This document shows, in pieces, positions 49,532 to 57,629 of a stretch of 64,000 nucleotides of DNA. Location: the NCBI RefSeq assembly GCF_000613845.1, contig NZ_BAJT01000013.1, positions 1-64,000 on the forward strand, given 5' to 3'. Source of the DNA: Asaia astilbis JCM 15831. GTDB taxonomy: Bacteria; Pseudomonadota; Alphaproteobacteria; Acetobacterales; Acetobacteraceae. Each line of letters begins with the position of its first letter. Position 1 is the stretch's first letter. Under the pieces are notes generated by a model that saw only the letters and a program-made list of their open reading frames with translations, was not told the origin of the DNA and ran no database searches. The translations under genes were made by a program, and so were the position numbers.

Positions 49532-49726
49532 TCAGACATACAGCACCAGCAGGCAAAGGACGCAGACATAGAGCGCGACTTCAAAAAGTGCGATGTGCCA
49601 GAACCACTCGATGGCACCTGTGCGCCAAAGCAGGAAACGGATCAGGAGCGTAACGGGAATGGCGGCGAGCGAATAAATGGCGATCGGAGAGATGAAAACG
49701 CCAAAAAGATCAAACTCTGCGAGCAT
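49532..49726 (-). CDS. DUF1656 (AaeX-like) small membrane protein
   Basis: 64 residues with two hydrophobic helices, beginning MLAEFDLFGVFISPIAIYS, the conserved E-DxFGVFxxP pattern of DUF1656. This family always accompanies HlyD and FUSC genes in aromatic-acid efflux loci. Here it lies 99 bases before the adaptor gene on the same strand. Upstream there is no FUSC gene, only about 140 bases of sequence with no feature and then a hairpin. Confidence 0.8.
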   Translation of the reverse strand: MLAEFDLFGVFISPIAIYSLAAIPVTLLIRFLLWRTGAIEWFWHIALFEVALYVCVLCLLVLYV

Positions 49727-49866
49727 CAGCCTCCCTCTTCCTTCCCGTGACGATCTCTCAGGATCGGAAGGATGAGAGCAAAAGCTGGCAGAGGCAAAGA
49801 GAAAATTCTCCGCCGCAATGCCAGGATGCAGACATCAGATGAGGTAACCCGACCGACCCCGGAAGA

Positions 49867-49889
49867 ACCCCATGCCCAAAACATGGGGT
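49867..49889. terminator. Hairpin between DUF1656 and DUF1469 genes
   Basis: A perfect 8-bp stem, ACCCCATG and CATGGGGT, with a 7-base loop, in the gap between two same-strand transcription units. It is placed where the upstream (DUF883/DUF1469) unit should end. No T-run follows on the minus strand, so termination is only a guess. Confidence 0.35.
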
Positions 49890-49993
49890 AACTCAGGCCT
49901 TGGTCATAGGGTAAACGTCACACTCCTGCCAGAAGCAAAGCCGGAAATTTGCATCAGAATCCGGCAGGAGAGGTCACAAGCTGGTTAGGCTTG

Positions 49994-50423
49994 TCACCGG
50001 CGAGCGAAAATATTGCGTAAGGCGCCGAAGAGCTGCTTGCCTGTAAAACGTCCCATCGGCCCGACCAGAATGCCGACGAGCGTCGATAGAGCGAGCGTCT
50101 GCCTGAACTCTGCCATCTTCCGGTCCCGACGCAGGCGCGCTTCAAATTCGACCGGGTCGGCAATGTTACGCGTGCCCAGCAGCGTGAAGATGATGACAAA
50201 CAGCATGTCGACACCCAGCACCGAGCATGCCGCCGCGAACGCCGAAAAATGCAGAACGCTGTAGCAAAAGCCCAGAGCACAGCGTGAAAAGAGATCAGCG
50301 CAAAGAGACCGAAGATTGCCGCGATGACGAAATAGGCGACGCGACGACCGACGCGCATTGCCACTCGCTGAAAGACCTCGCCTGAGCCTTGAGGGCTTCT
50401 TGCCCGACATCGATGACCTTCAT
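49994..50423 (-). CDS. DUF1469/holin-superfamily membrane protein (YqjE-like), two frameshifts as read
   Basis: Starts MKVIDVGQEALKAQA, then with one base added near 50375 continues EVFQRVAMRVGRRVAYFVIA and with another near 50270 continues CYSVLHFSAFAAACSVLGVD, giving 143 residues. Two hydrophobic helices (FVIAAIFGLFALISFHAVLW and FAAACSVLGVDMLFVIIFTLL) and a basic C-terminal tail match the YqjE/Phage_holin_3_6 group. It follows a DUF883 gene, the usual YqjD-YqjE pairing. Function is unknown but linked to stationary phase and envelope stress. Confidence 0.65.
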
Positions 50424-50557
50424 GGAAATTCGCTCGCCTTTACCGTGTGATCGTCTCGGAGGCGAACCAGCCCGGAAAGCCCGAAGCAAGCCTGGCCATC
50501 TTCCAGCCCCCGAGAAAGGTTGCAGTCAACGGCCGCCCTGCTTCGAGACGGTGCGGC

Positions 50558-50836
50558 CTATTTGGAGACACGGCCTGCAATAAAGCCAACGACCGCAGAA
50601 ATCAAAACTGCTGCAATCGGCCGAGCCCGCACGCGTGCCTCCGCATTGTGCAACTGAACATCGGTGATCTCGCGCGCATTGGCAACAGCCTGATCCGCAC
50701 GGCCTGCCACGTCCAGAAGAGCCGGGTTGATACGGTCCTTGAGGAGCTGCTCAAGCTGCGCCTTCAGACCGTCGATCTGCTCCTGTGCCGACTTGGCTGC
50801 GAGATCCACTGATTGCTTGACGTCTGATTTGCTCAT
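50558..50836 (-). CDS. DUF883 (ElaB/YqjD-like) membrane-anchored protein
   Basis: 92 residues: an amphipathic, coiled-coil-prone N-terminus (AAKSAQEQIDGLKAQLEQLL) and a C-terminal helix with a glycine zipper (IAAVLISAVVGFIAGRVSK). ElaB/YqjD-type proteins tether ribosomes to the inner membrane in stationary phase in E. coli. It lies 134 bases upstream of the DUF1469 gene on the same strand and is divergent from the ABC-type cassette (74-base gap). Confidence 0.7.
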   Translation of the reverse strand: MSKSDVKQSVDLAAKSAQEQIDGLKAQLEQLLKDRINPALLDVAGRADQAVANAREITDVQLHNAEARVRARPIAAVLISAVVGFIAGRVSK

Positions 50837-50910
50837 GTCACAACTCCTTAAACGGCGATAACCGCATCTATTGGTTTCGCACCCAACGCATTGAGCAGAG
50901 ACGAGGTTTC

Positions 50911-52020
50911 ATGACGGCAACATCACGTGACCGCAAATCCATCCTCTCTCTTGAAGCCTTGAGTCTGACCAAGGGGGCGCCACCGTTCTCTCTCAAGGTG
51001 CAGGAAGGCGAGGCTTTGTGCCTACTGGCGGAAGATTCCGTGTCGCTCAGCCATCTATGCGACATGCTCGCTGGTTTCGAGAAACCGGCTCAGGGCTGCA
51101 TCCTTCTGAATGATCACGAAATCATGAGCCTTCGGCCAGAAGACCGTCCGATCGGGCTCGTTTCGGCCCGCGACCCCGTTTTCGGCCATCTGGACGTGGC
51201 GGCCAATATCGCACTGCCTCTGCGCGCACGAGGCGCGTCTCTTGAGACCATCCATGCGACAATCAGCAAAATCCTGGCACTGGTTGGTCTCGATGCCGTC
51301 ATCGCGCTACGGGCCGATCAGCTGAATCCTGAGCAGAATTTACGCCTCCGCCTCGCCCGGGTTCTGGCCTACGCCCCCTCTATCGTTTTGCTTGACGGCA
51401 TTCTTCTTGGGCTCGACCTCCGTGCTGCCAGCAAAACCCGCCAGCTGATCACGAAGCTGCATCGCGCTTTGGGCCTGACTCTGATTTACGTCGCCCAGAG
51501 CCGCGAAGACGCGCTCTGGCTCGGCGGTCGCATCGCGCTTTTCGACCGACAGACCCTGATCCAGTGCGCAGACGCCAGCACACTCCTCGAGCGGCCGGGA
51601 GACGCACGAAGCGCCAGTCTTTTCGGTGAGGCCAATCTGCTCACAGGTCGGGTTCTGGAGATCGAGGACGACATCGCCCGCATCCACCTCGCCTGTGGTG
51701 GTGTCGTCGAAGCGCTGGCAGATGCCGATCTAAATGAGGATTCGCTCTGCACGCTCTGTATCAGACCAGATCGTATGACGCCTCTTTTCGGGGCCTCCGC
51801 AACCGGCGACGATGAGCCCGCAGCATTGCGTGCAACCATCCAGTCTGTGCTGCACACAGGTGAGCATATCCGCCTTAGACTGCGCCTAGCCGATGGGACC
51901 GAGATCGAAATGCGTCGTCCGCTTCTACAATCCATGCGCACGATATCGCAGGGAACATCGCTACAACTTGCATGGCAGGCCAGTCAGGCTGTGGCCTTTC
52001 CCATGCAAGACGATCTATAA
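50911..52020 (+). CDS. Degenerate ABC-transporter ATPase (PotA/FbpC type) lacking catalytic motifs
   Basis: 369 residues in one uninterrupted frame with the overall plan of a PotA-type ATPase plus a C-terminal TOBE-like domain. Alignment by eye shows loss of every catalytic motif. The Walker A place (about 38-50) reads LLAEDSVSLSHLC with no GKS/T; the signature (about 138-142) reads LNPEQ; Walker B is IVLLDGILLGLD with Gly163 for the Glu; the H-loop (about 194-199) is VAQSRE with Gln for His. Such a protein should not hydrolyse ATP. The intact frame argues against simple decay. It is followed after 40 bases by a polyamine-type binding protein and a short permease, so it may serve as a regulatory or structural subunit. 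Confidence 0.78.
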   Translation: MTATSRDRKSILSLEALSLTKGAPPFSLKVQEGEALCLLAEDSVSLSHLCDMLAGFEKPAQGCILLNDHEIMSLRPEDRPIGLVSARDPVFGHLDVAANIALPLRARGASLETIHATISKILALVGLDAVIALRADQLNPEQNLRLRLARVLAYAPSIVLLDGILLGLDLRAASKTRQLITKLHRALGLTLIYVAQSREDALWLGGRIALFDRQTLIQCADASTLLERPGDARSASLFGEANLLTGRVLEIEDDIARIHLACGGVVEALADADLNEDSLCTLCIRPDRMTPLFGASATGDDEPAALRATIQSVLHTGEHIRLRLRLADGTEIEMRRPLLQSMRTISQGTSLQLAWQASQAVAFPMQDDL

Positions 52021-52060
52021 GAGACGGTCTACTATCATTTCCTATCGGGAAGGGTCTTTC

Positions 52061-53101
52061 CTGCGCGCGTCTCGCCCCTCTTCAAGACTTGGCCTTGACC
52101 GCCACACCACGCGACGTGGCGTGGTGTGTACGCTGCTGCTGACGCTTTGCCTTCCCCTTCCCGCTTCGGCGATGACGCACCACGTCCATCATGTATCGCA
52201 CCACACCAAACCTAAAAAAGCAGCACATGCTGCTGTGCAGCCTCCCGTATTGGCTGTCGTTTCCGGCAGCATCGACGCGCACTCCCTTCTGATGCCGGAC
52301 CAGCCCTATCCACTGCGGGAGTGGGATGGCAGCATCAACGCATTACGGAACGCGGCCGTTGCTCGGACGGCGCCCTGGCTGGCCGTCATGGTGGACGATA
52401 CGACGCTTTATGCAGCTTGCCGGGACGGGCTGGTGCAATCGCTACCAGCTCCGAATGACCCGCAGAGACAGAATTTCTCTCCGTGCGGTATTCAGGCTGG
52501 TGAAGAGAGCCTCGTCCTCGCCTGGGATCGTGGCCGGTTGGGCGACAGCGCCCCGAACTGGGCCGATTTCTGGGATATTGCCCGGCATCCAGGCAAGCGC
52601 GCCTTGCGCCTGGATCCGCGCGGGACGCTTGAGATCGCCCTTATGGCCGACGGGGTGGGACCCGGTGATGTCTACGCGGTGCTGTCGTCACCTTCTGGAG
52701 TGGATCGGGCTTTCCGCAAACTGGATCAGCTGAGACCCTATCTGATCTGGTGGCGTAATCCTGAGGAAGCCACCCGCATCATGAATAGCGGCGCTGTGCT
52801 GATGCTCTCCACACCTTTCGATCGCCTTGCCAAGCTGGGGCCGCGTGTTTCCTTTTCCGCCCAGTGGCACCAGTCGCTGCGGCAGAAGCTCTCCTGGGCG
52901 ATCCCTCGAAACGTTTCACCCGAACAGACCGCGACCATCATCAAGATGCTGCGTGATCAGACACCGCTCCACGACGATACGCAGGACGCCCCTCAGGATG
53001 GCCACGATCTGCATACGCTCTCGAGAAGCGACCGTTTCTGGTCGATGAATTTTGACGCGCTCCAGAAGCGCTTCCAGTCCTGGCTTACATCGACACAATG
53101 A
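52061..53101 (+). CDS. Periplasmic solute-binding protein (PotD/polyamine type)
   Basis: About 346 residues. NWADFWDIARHPGKRALRLDP, then TLEIALMADGVGPGDVY and IWWRNPEEATRIMNSGAVLML, are the core blocks of PotD/PotF-like binding proteins. There is no ATG, GTG or TTG in frame between the ATPase stop and the signal peptide's positive region; the best start is a CTG at 52061, six bases after GGGAAGGG (52047-52054). It gives an Arg-rich n-region, the helix VVCTLLLTLCLPLPASA and a His-rich mature start. GTG codons at 52121 or 52124 would leave no positive charge. It overlaps the next gene by four bases. Confidence 0.78.
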   Translation: MRASRPSSRLGLDRHTTRRGVVCTLLLTLCLPLPASAMTHHVHHVSHHTKPKKAAHAAVQPPVLAVVSGSIDAHSLLMPDQPYPLREWDGSINALRNAAVARTAPWLAVMVDDTTLYAACRDGLVQSLPAPNDPQRQNFSPCGIQAGEESLVLAWDRGRLGDSAPNWADFWDIARHPGKRALRLDPRGTLEIALMADGVGPGDVYAVLSSPSGVDRAFRKLDQLRPYLIWWRNPEEATRIMNSGAVLMLSTPFDRLAKLGPRVSFSAQWHQSLRQKLSWAIPRNVSPEQTATIIKMLRDQTPLHDDTQDAPQDGHDLHTLSRSDRFWSMNFDALQKRFQSWLTSTQ

Positions 53102-53511
53102 TCCTCGCCTTATTCCTCCTGATTGCAGGAGCCTTGATCAGCCTCGGGATCTTTATCGCCCTGAAATCGACTCTATACCACTCCCTGCCCCGTTTCCTGC
53201 TGGGAAGCGCTTCGGGGGGGCTGATTGGGGCATTATGGCTGTGTTCTGTCCCGACCTGGATCGGTGAGAAAGGGACGGCCTTTACTGCCGGGCTACTCAT
53301 CGCACCCTTTTGCATCCTTCCTGTCGTACAACGTCTCTCTGGACAAGAAGAAGGCCTCACACGCGCGGCATCCGGACTCGGTGCGGGAAGAGCGACCAGA
53401 ATCCGCTATCTGTGGGTCCCTCTGCTGCGACTGCCCATCGCACTGGCCAGCCTGAGTTTTGCATTTTGCGTCGCCGTTTGCCTGCTTCTTCTAAGGCATG
53501 CCCATGTCTGA
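53098..53511 (+). CDS. Half-length ABC-permease-like membrane protein
   Basis: 137 residues with about four hydrophobic helices. AASGLGAGRATRIRYLWVPLLRLPIALASLSFAF, cited in part, resembles the EAA loop (EAAxxxGxxxxxxxxxxxLP) by which permeases contact the ATPase. Normal PotB/PotC permeases have about 270-280 residues, so this has roughly half. There is no second permease gene and no frame continuation. It overlaps the binding-protein gene by four bases and the next gene by eight. Confidence 0.6.
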   Translation: MILALFLLIAGALISLGIFIALKSTLYHSLPRFLLGSASGGLIGALWLCSVPTWIGEKGTAFTAGLLIAPFCILPVVQRLSGQEEGLTRAASGLGAGRATRIRYLWVPLLRLPIALASLSFAFCVAVCLLLLRHAHV

Positions 53512-54007
53512 CAATGAGCGGCCATTCTGGCAGACAACGCCTCTTTCCGAGATGAGCACAGAGCAATGGGAATCCCTCTGCGATGGCTGCGGCAAATGTT
53601 GCCTGCACAAGCTCCGTGATGAAGAGACAGACGCCATCTATTTCACCAATGTCGCCTGCCGCCTTCTCGATCTGACGTCGTGCCAATGCTCAGGCTACGA
53701 AACCCGTTTCCGCAAGGTGCCGGATTGCGTTTCTCTCACGCCTGACATCCTGACCGACATCGATTGGCTCCCCCCAAGCTGTGCCTATATCCTGATCAGG
53801 GACGGTCAGGATCTACCGGAATGGCACCCGCTACGCTCCGGCTCTGCTGAGTCGGTGCACGAAGCGGGCATCTCGGGCCGTGGGCGTATCTTGAGTGAAC
53901 GTGAGGCAGGTTTGTTTGAAGACCATCTGGTCGACTGGCCTGCCGAAATCCCGGCTGGGGTCGCGCGGAAGCGCAAGAAACGACAAAATCACAAACGCGG
54001 CCGGTGA
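53504..54007 (+). CDS. YcgN/UPF0260 cysteine-cluster protein
   Basis: 167 residues. WESLCDGCGKCCLHKL near residue 25-40 carries the family's CxxCGxCC cluster, and CRLLDLTSCQCSGYETR and PDCVSLTP add further conserved cysteines, a probable metal or Fe-S site. The function is unknown. The ATG at 53504 is seven bases from AAGG; an ATG at 53498 is too near that site. It overlaps the next gene by four bases. Confidence 0.85.
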   Translation: MSDNERPFWQTTPLSEMSTEQWESLCDGCGKCCLHKLRDEETDAIYFTNVACRLLDLTSCQCSGYETRFRKVPDCVSLTPDILTDIDWLPPSCAYILIRDGQDLPEWHPLRSGSAESVHEAGISGRGRILSEREAGLFEDHLVDWPAEIPAGVARKRKKRQNHKRGR

Positions 54008-54675
54008 GCGCTCCAGACGACGCACTTCCCTGGCCCGTGTTCTGGCGCCGCTCGACACGTGCCCGACGGGTGTCGCTCAGGATCGACCCGATCGAGAGAC
54101 GCGTAATCGTCACCTGTCCACCCTCAATCGCACTCAAACGCGCGAAAGCCTTTCTGGCGCAGCACCGCTCCTGGATCGACGAAAAACTGGCCGCTTTGCC
54201 CGACGCGCTCAGCCTCGCCCCGGGGTCGAACCTCGTTCTCAACGATCAAAGTCTGGTCCTGAGCCACGCCCCTGAGCAGCGCCGCCCTGCATCTCTTGAC
54301 GGTGATCGCCTCATCATCGGCGGCCCTATCGAGCGTTTCGAGGCGCGTGCAGTTTGTTTTCTAAGACAGATAGCAGGCATGACATTGCCTGAGCAGCTTC
54401 GCCGCCATGCGGCGTCTATGGCGTGCACGCCGAGTAGCATTGTCTGTAGCGCTGCAAGAACACGTTGGGGCAGCTGCACCCGAACGGGCAAAATCATGCT
54501 CAACTGGCGACTGGTTCTGATGCCAGCAACCGTGCGTGACTACGTCATCATCCATGAATTGGCGCATCTCATCCATTTCGACCATAGTCAGGCCTTCTGG
54601 CAGCATGTCGAGCGTTTCCACCCAGAGCGCCGCGAAGCCCAAAACTGGCTGAGGCACCATGCACGCGGCTCTTGA
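54004..54675 (+). CDS. YgjP-like metal-dependent hydrolase (M48/SprT superfamily)
   Basis: 223 residues. The zinc motif is in DYVIIHELAHLIHFDHSQAFW (HExxH and a following H), and RTRWGSCTRTGKIMLNWRL is the YgjP signature. These predicted metallopeptidases (DUF45) are widespread but poorly studied. It starts in the ATGA-type overlap with the YcgN gene and ends 66 bases before tRNA-Leu, so it marks the end of the core chromosome before the island. Confidence 0.8.
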   Translation: MSAPDDALPWPVFWRRSTRARRVSLRIDPIERRVIVTCPPSIALKRAKAFLAQHRSWIDEKLAALPDALSLAPGSNLVLNDQSLVLSHAPEQRRPASLDGDRLIIGGPIERFEARAVCFLRQIAGMTLPEQLRRHAASMACTPSSIVCSAARTRWGSCTRTGKIMLNWRLVLMPATVRDYVIIHELAHLIHFDHSQAFWQHVERFHPERREAQNWLRHHARGS

Positions 54676-54741
54676 GTCTCGGGTAACGAGCAGAGGGATT
54701 TCCTCGCCTCGCACCTCGTGCTAGAGGCAACGCCGTGCTGT

Positions 54742-54827
54742 GCGAACTTGGCGGAATGGTAGACGCACGAGACTTAAAATCTCGAGTCCGTAAGGGCGTA
54801 TGGGTTCGAGTCCCATAGTTCGCACCA
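54742..54827 (+). tRNA. tRNA-Leu (anticodon UAA), CCA encoded
   Basis: Acceptor stem GCGAACT pairs with AGTTCGC, followed by A and an encoded CCA. The anticodon stem CGAGA/TCTCG closes the loop CTTAAAA with TAA at 54775-54777. A long variable arm (class II) and the T-arm with GTTCGAGTC are present. It lies 88 bases before a tyrosine integrase gene, the standard place for island integration. Confidence 0.95.
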
Positions 54828-54914
54828 CTATCTCATTGAAATTGATGGGTTTTTTGGCTCTCAACGCGTCAAACCGGGGTTTTTCCGGATTTCTTCCCAG
54901 AATGGGAAATTTTG

Positions 54915-56558
54915 ATGCTGCGTCTGATAGGGTCCCGCTACCATTTTCGCAGGGCCGTGCCGAAGGATATCCGGCCTCTTCTGAGGCGGTCCGAGATCTC
55001 CCTTTCGCTTGATACTTCAGCTAAACTCGAGGCTCGCAGACGGGCGGCACAGCTATATGACCGGACCGGACAGTTCTTCGACAAGGTGCGCGCCATGAGT
55101 GACTCGAAAGCCCGACCGCCCACACCGGACGAGATCATCACTTTTTATGAGAGCTTCGTTCGCGATACCGAGTCTGCCCATGCCATCGAAATGCGCCTGC
55201 TCGAACTCAAGCATGAGAGGGAAATGACAGAGGTTCAGGTACGCTTCCTCGAGTTCAACAACCTTGTGACGCGTTTTCTCTCCATCATCGGCCCCTATCT
55301 TGCCAAGGATACCGAGCGGCTCGAAACGATGCGGAAAATCGTGAAGAAGGATCTACCTGAAGCGCGTGCGGAGGCCGCTAATCTGGCCGCTCAGGTCGAT
55401 CTCCTGAAAAGCATCGTTGTCGACATTGGAACCGCCACGAAGAGCGAACCTATCGCCCCAGTGCAGCTGACTGCTGAACCAGACCCACGCGGACAAACCA
55501 TACCAAAGAAAAAGCTGGCAAGCTCCGGCTCCCGCGCAAAGCTTCTGACGGTCAGCATGGCTGCGGAGCGTTTTATTTACCGGGATACCAATCGCTCAGA
55601 GGATACGAAACGTGGCACGCGCAAAGCGCTTAACCTGTTCATCGATGCCTTTGGCGACATGGAGGTTGAACGGATTACCGGCGAGACCGCTGGCGAGTTC
55701 CGTGATCTCCTCTTCCGTCTTCCTGCCACCCACGGCAAGGAGCGCAATGGTCGCTCGATCCGTGACGAGGTCGCGCGCGCTGAAACTGAGAAGCTCGAGA
55801 CCATCAGCGCCAAGACGGTCAAGAACCACTTCTCTCGTCTCTCTGCTCTTTGGGCGCTCCTGTTGCAGCGTGATCTGGTGTCACGCAATGTCTGGGCAGG
55901 CTGGGACTACCATGTCACGAAGAAGGTCGAACGACGCTGCTTCAGCGACGCTGAGCTGGCGCAGCTCAATGCGACACCATGGGCGAGCCGCCTGCCCTCT
56001 GCACGCACGGCAGCCGCAATCATCAATATTGCTGCCTATACAAATATGAGGCTGGGTGAGATCTGCAACCTGCGATGCGCCGATATCGAAATGATCGAGG
56101 GTGTCGCCTGCTTCCAGGTCCGCCCGCACAGCGAGAGCGGATGGTCCCCGAAGACACAGGCAGGCACACGCATCGTACCAATCCACCCTGAGCTGATTGC
56201 AAAGGGTATCCTGTCTTTCATGAAGCCCGATCAGGTCTGGCTGTTCCCGGATCTGGTCGTCACAAAAACCGGCGACCGCTCGGCGAGCTTCTCTCAGGCC
56301 TTCGCGCGCCTCCGCAGCAGAGCCGGACTTCCCAGGGAAGTCTGTTTTCACAGCTTCCGGCACACAGTCTCGACCAAGCTGCGCAACGCCGGGCATGAAC
56401 TGCGCGAGATCTGGATTGACCGCCTCCTGGGGCATGAAGCGACGCATCGCAGCCAGGGGACCATGAACTATACCTCCGCGATTGACGTCCCCAACCTCAA
56501 GCGTGTTGTCGAAGCGATCGGTTACGAGACGCTTGATCTAGCAATATCCGAAACGTAA
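54915..56558 (+). CDS. Tyrosine-type site-specific integrase
   Basis: 547 residues. The start LRLIGSRYHFRRAVPKDI is the DUF6538-like N-terminal arm of integrases found at tRNA genes. A long helical middle part (about 70-180) precedes the core-binding and catalytic domains. The catalytic residues are visible: Arg in TNMRLGEICNLR (about 380), HSFRH (about 479-483), GHE and the nucleophile Tyr in GTMNYTS (about 518). It would insert and excise the island at the 3' end of tRNA-Leu. The ATG at 54915 follows GGGAAA; the codon before it (TTG) is another possible start. Confidence 0.9.
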   Translation: MLRLIGSRYHFRRAVPKDIRPLLRRSEISLSLDTSAKLEARRRAAQLYDRTGQFFDKVRAMSDSKARPPTPDEIITFYESFVRDTESAHAIEMRLLELKHEREMTEVQVRFLEFNNLVTRFLSIIGPYLAKDTERLETMRKIVKKDLPEARAEAANLAAQVDLLKSIVVDIGTATKSEPIAPVQLTAEPDPRGQTIPKKKLASSGSRAKLLTVSMAAERFIYRDTNRSEDTKRGTRKALNLFIDAFGDMEVERITGETAGEFRDLLFRLPATHGKERNGRSIRDEVARAETEKLETISAKTVKNHFSRLSALWALLLQRDLVSRNVWAGWDYHVTKKVERRCFSDAELAQLNATPWASRLPSARTAAAIINIAAYTNMRLGEICNLRCADIEMIEGVACFQVRPHSESGWSPKTQAGTRIVPIHPELIAKGILSFMKPDQVWLFPDLVVTKTGDRSASFSQAFARLRSRAGLPREVCFHSFRHTVSTKLRNAGHELREIWIDRLLGHEATHRSQGTMNYTSAIDVPNLKRVVEAIGYETLDLAISET

Positions 56559-56768
56559 TCGGAGATCGGACTCAATATTGTAGGTCGTCCGATTTCCTTT
56601 CTTCTCGGACATACACCATTCCGTCCCCCGAATTTGTCAGTCCGCAATCACCATGCACTGATGCCATTTTCACCCGTATGAACAAATTCTCCACCCGGCT
56701 ACATACGAGCAGCCCTCCCGGAAAAAGTGTCATGAAAGAAGGCACCCGATTCTCATCCCCCATACTGA

Positions 56769-57020
56769 AACCCCAACACCCTGAACCCCGACGAATACGG
56801 TCCGCACTGCCTTCGCCGGACGAAAGTTGCCATGATCTATAAACGCACCGGCAACCGGCGTGCGGTGGGGCTTCTGCTGGGTCATACCGAGCTGGCCAGA
56901 ACGGTAAGATATCTGGGTGGCGAGGTTGAGGAAGCTATGGCCCTCTCAAAGCCGACGGACCTACGAGGTCTACTGCGCTTGTCGCTCGCTCCCCATGTGC
57001 AAAGATTTGATGACATATAG
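56769..57020 (+). pseudogene. C-terminal remnant of a second tyrosine recombinase
   Basis: An open stretch reading HCLRRTKVAMIYKRTGN then RRAVGLLLGHTELARTVRYLG, the end of a phage-type recombinase: LRRT (HxLR box), LLGH and the nucleophile Tyr in TVRYLG. There is no N-terminal half and the frame is closed upstream by TGA at 56766. It is unrelated in sequence to the intact integrase beside it and points to an earlier insertion at this spot. The 56559-56768 stretch before it holds nothing I recognise. Confidence 0.65.
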
Positions 57021-57030
57021 GGAGGATCCT

Positions 57031-57503
57031 ATGAGCGGACAGCTTTCTAGCAGCCGGAACGTGCCACTGCGAATTGGCGTGCGGATGTTTTGGTGCAACC
57101 TGAACGTTCACTTTCGCGAAGCGCAGCAAGGCGGTACGATCCTCTGCACATCTCATGATAAGATGGGGGCTAAATTGCACCCTCTATCCCCCTCCTATCG
57201 TTCCTATCTCCAGCCAAGTGTGCTGCGTGGGCGAAGCAACTTGAGAGATACGTTTGATCAAGCGCCGCAGGACACGCTCGAATTCACGTCTCGCTATGGT
57301 GGTGATCAAATTATGATAAGTTTGGTCCTGCAGCATGCGAAATCATTGCGAATCCAACGCGCGACATTAAGGTCAGTGTCATCTCGCTTTGCGAGATCAC
57401 GGATGCTATTCTAGCAGAAAGTTTCACGCTTTTGCCGACTACCCCCAAGCATCTGAAAATGCCGATGGACCTTCCTATCCATCATAGTGATCCATCTAAA
57501 TGA
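57031..57503 (+). pseudogene. Hypothetical protein ending in a decayed PIN (VapC-like) toxin segment, one frameshift as read
   Basis: An ATG at 57031 follows AGGGAGGA (57019-57026). The first 90 residues match nothing I know. With one base added near 57318 the frame continues FGPAACEIIANPTRDIKVSV, then ISLCEITDAILAESFTLLPT and LPIHHSDPS before TGA at 57503. The SxxSLCEI and LPxHHxDP(FDR) blocks are those of PIN-domain VapC toxins, but the middle is shortened and the protein stops where FDRLLIAQ should follow. An active nuclease is unlikely. No antitoxin gene is recognised. Confidence 0.45.
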
Positions 57504-57629
57504 TCAAAGGGATCGATTCAGAGAGGATCGGCTCTTCGGACGAAGTAGTGGCGCAAGCTCTCGCCGAATTTTCAATCTCTTGTTACAGTGTATTTGTTCA
57601 TTTTTTTGCTGCCTAGGCCATCCCGCTTC

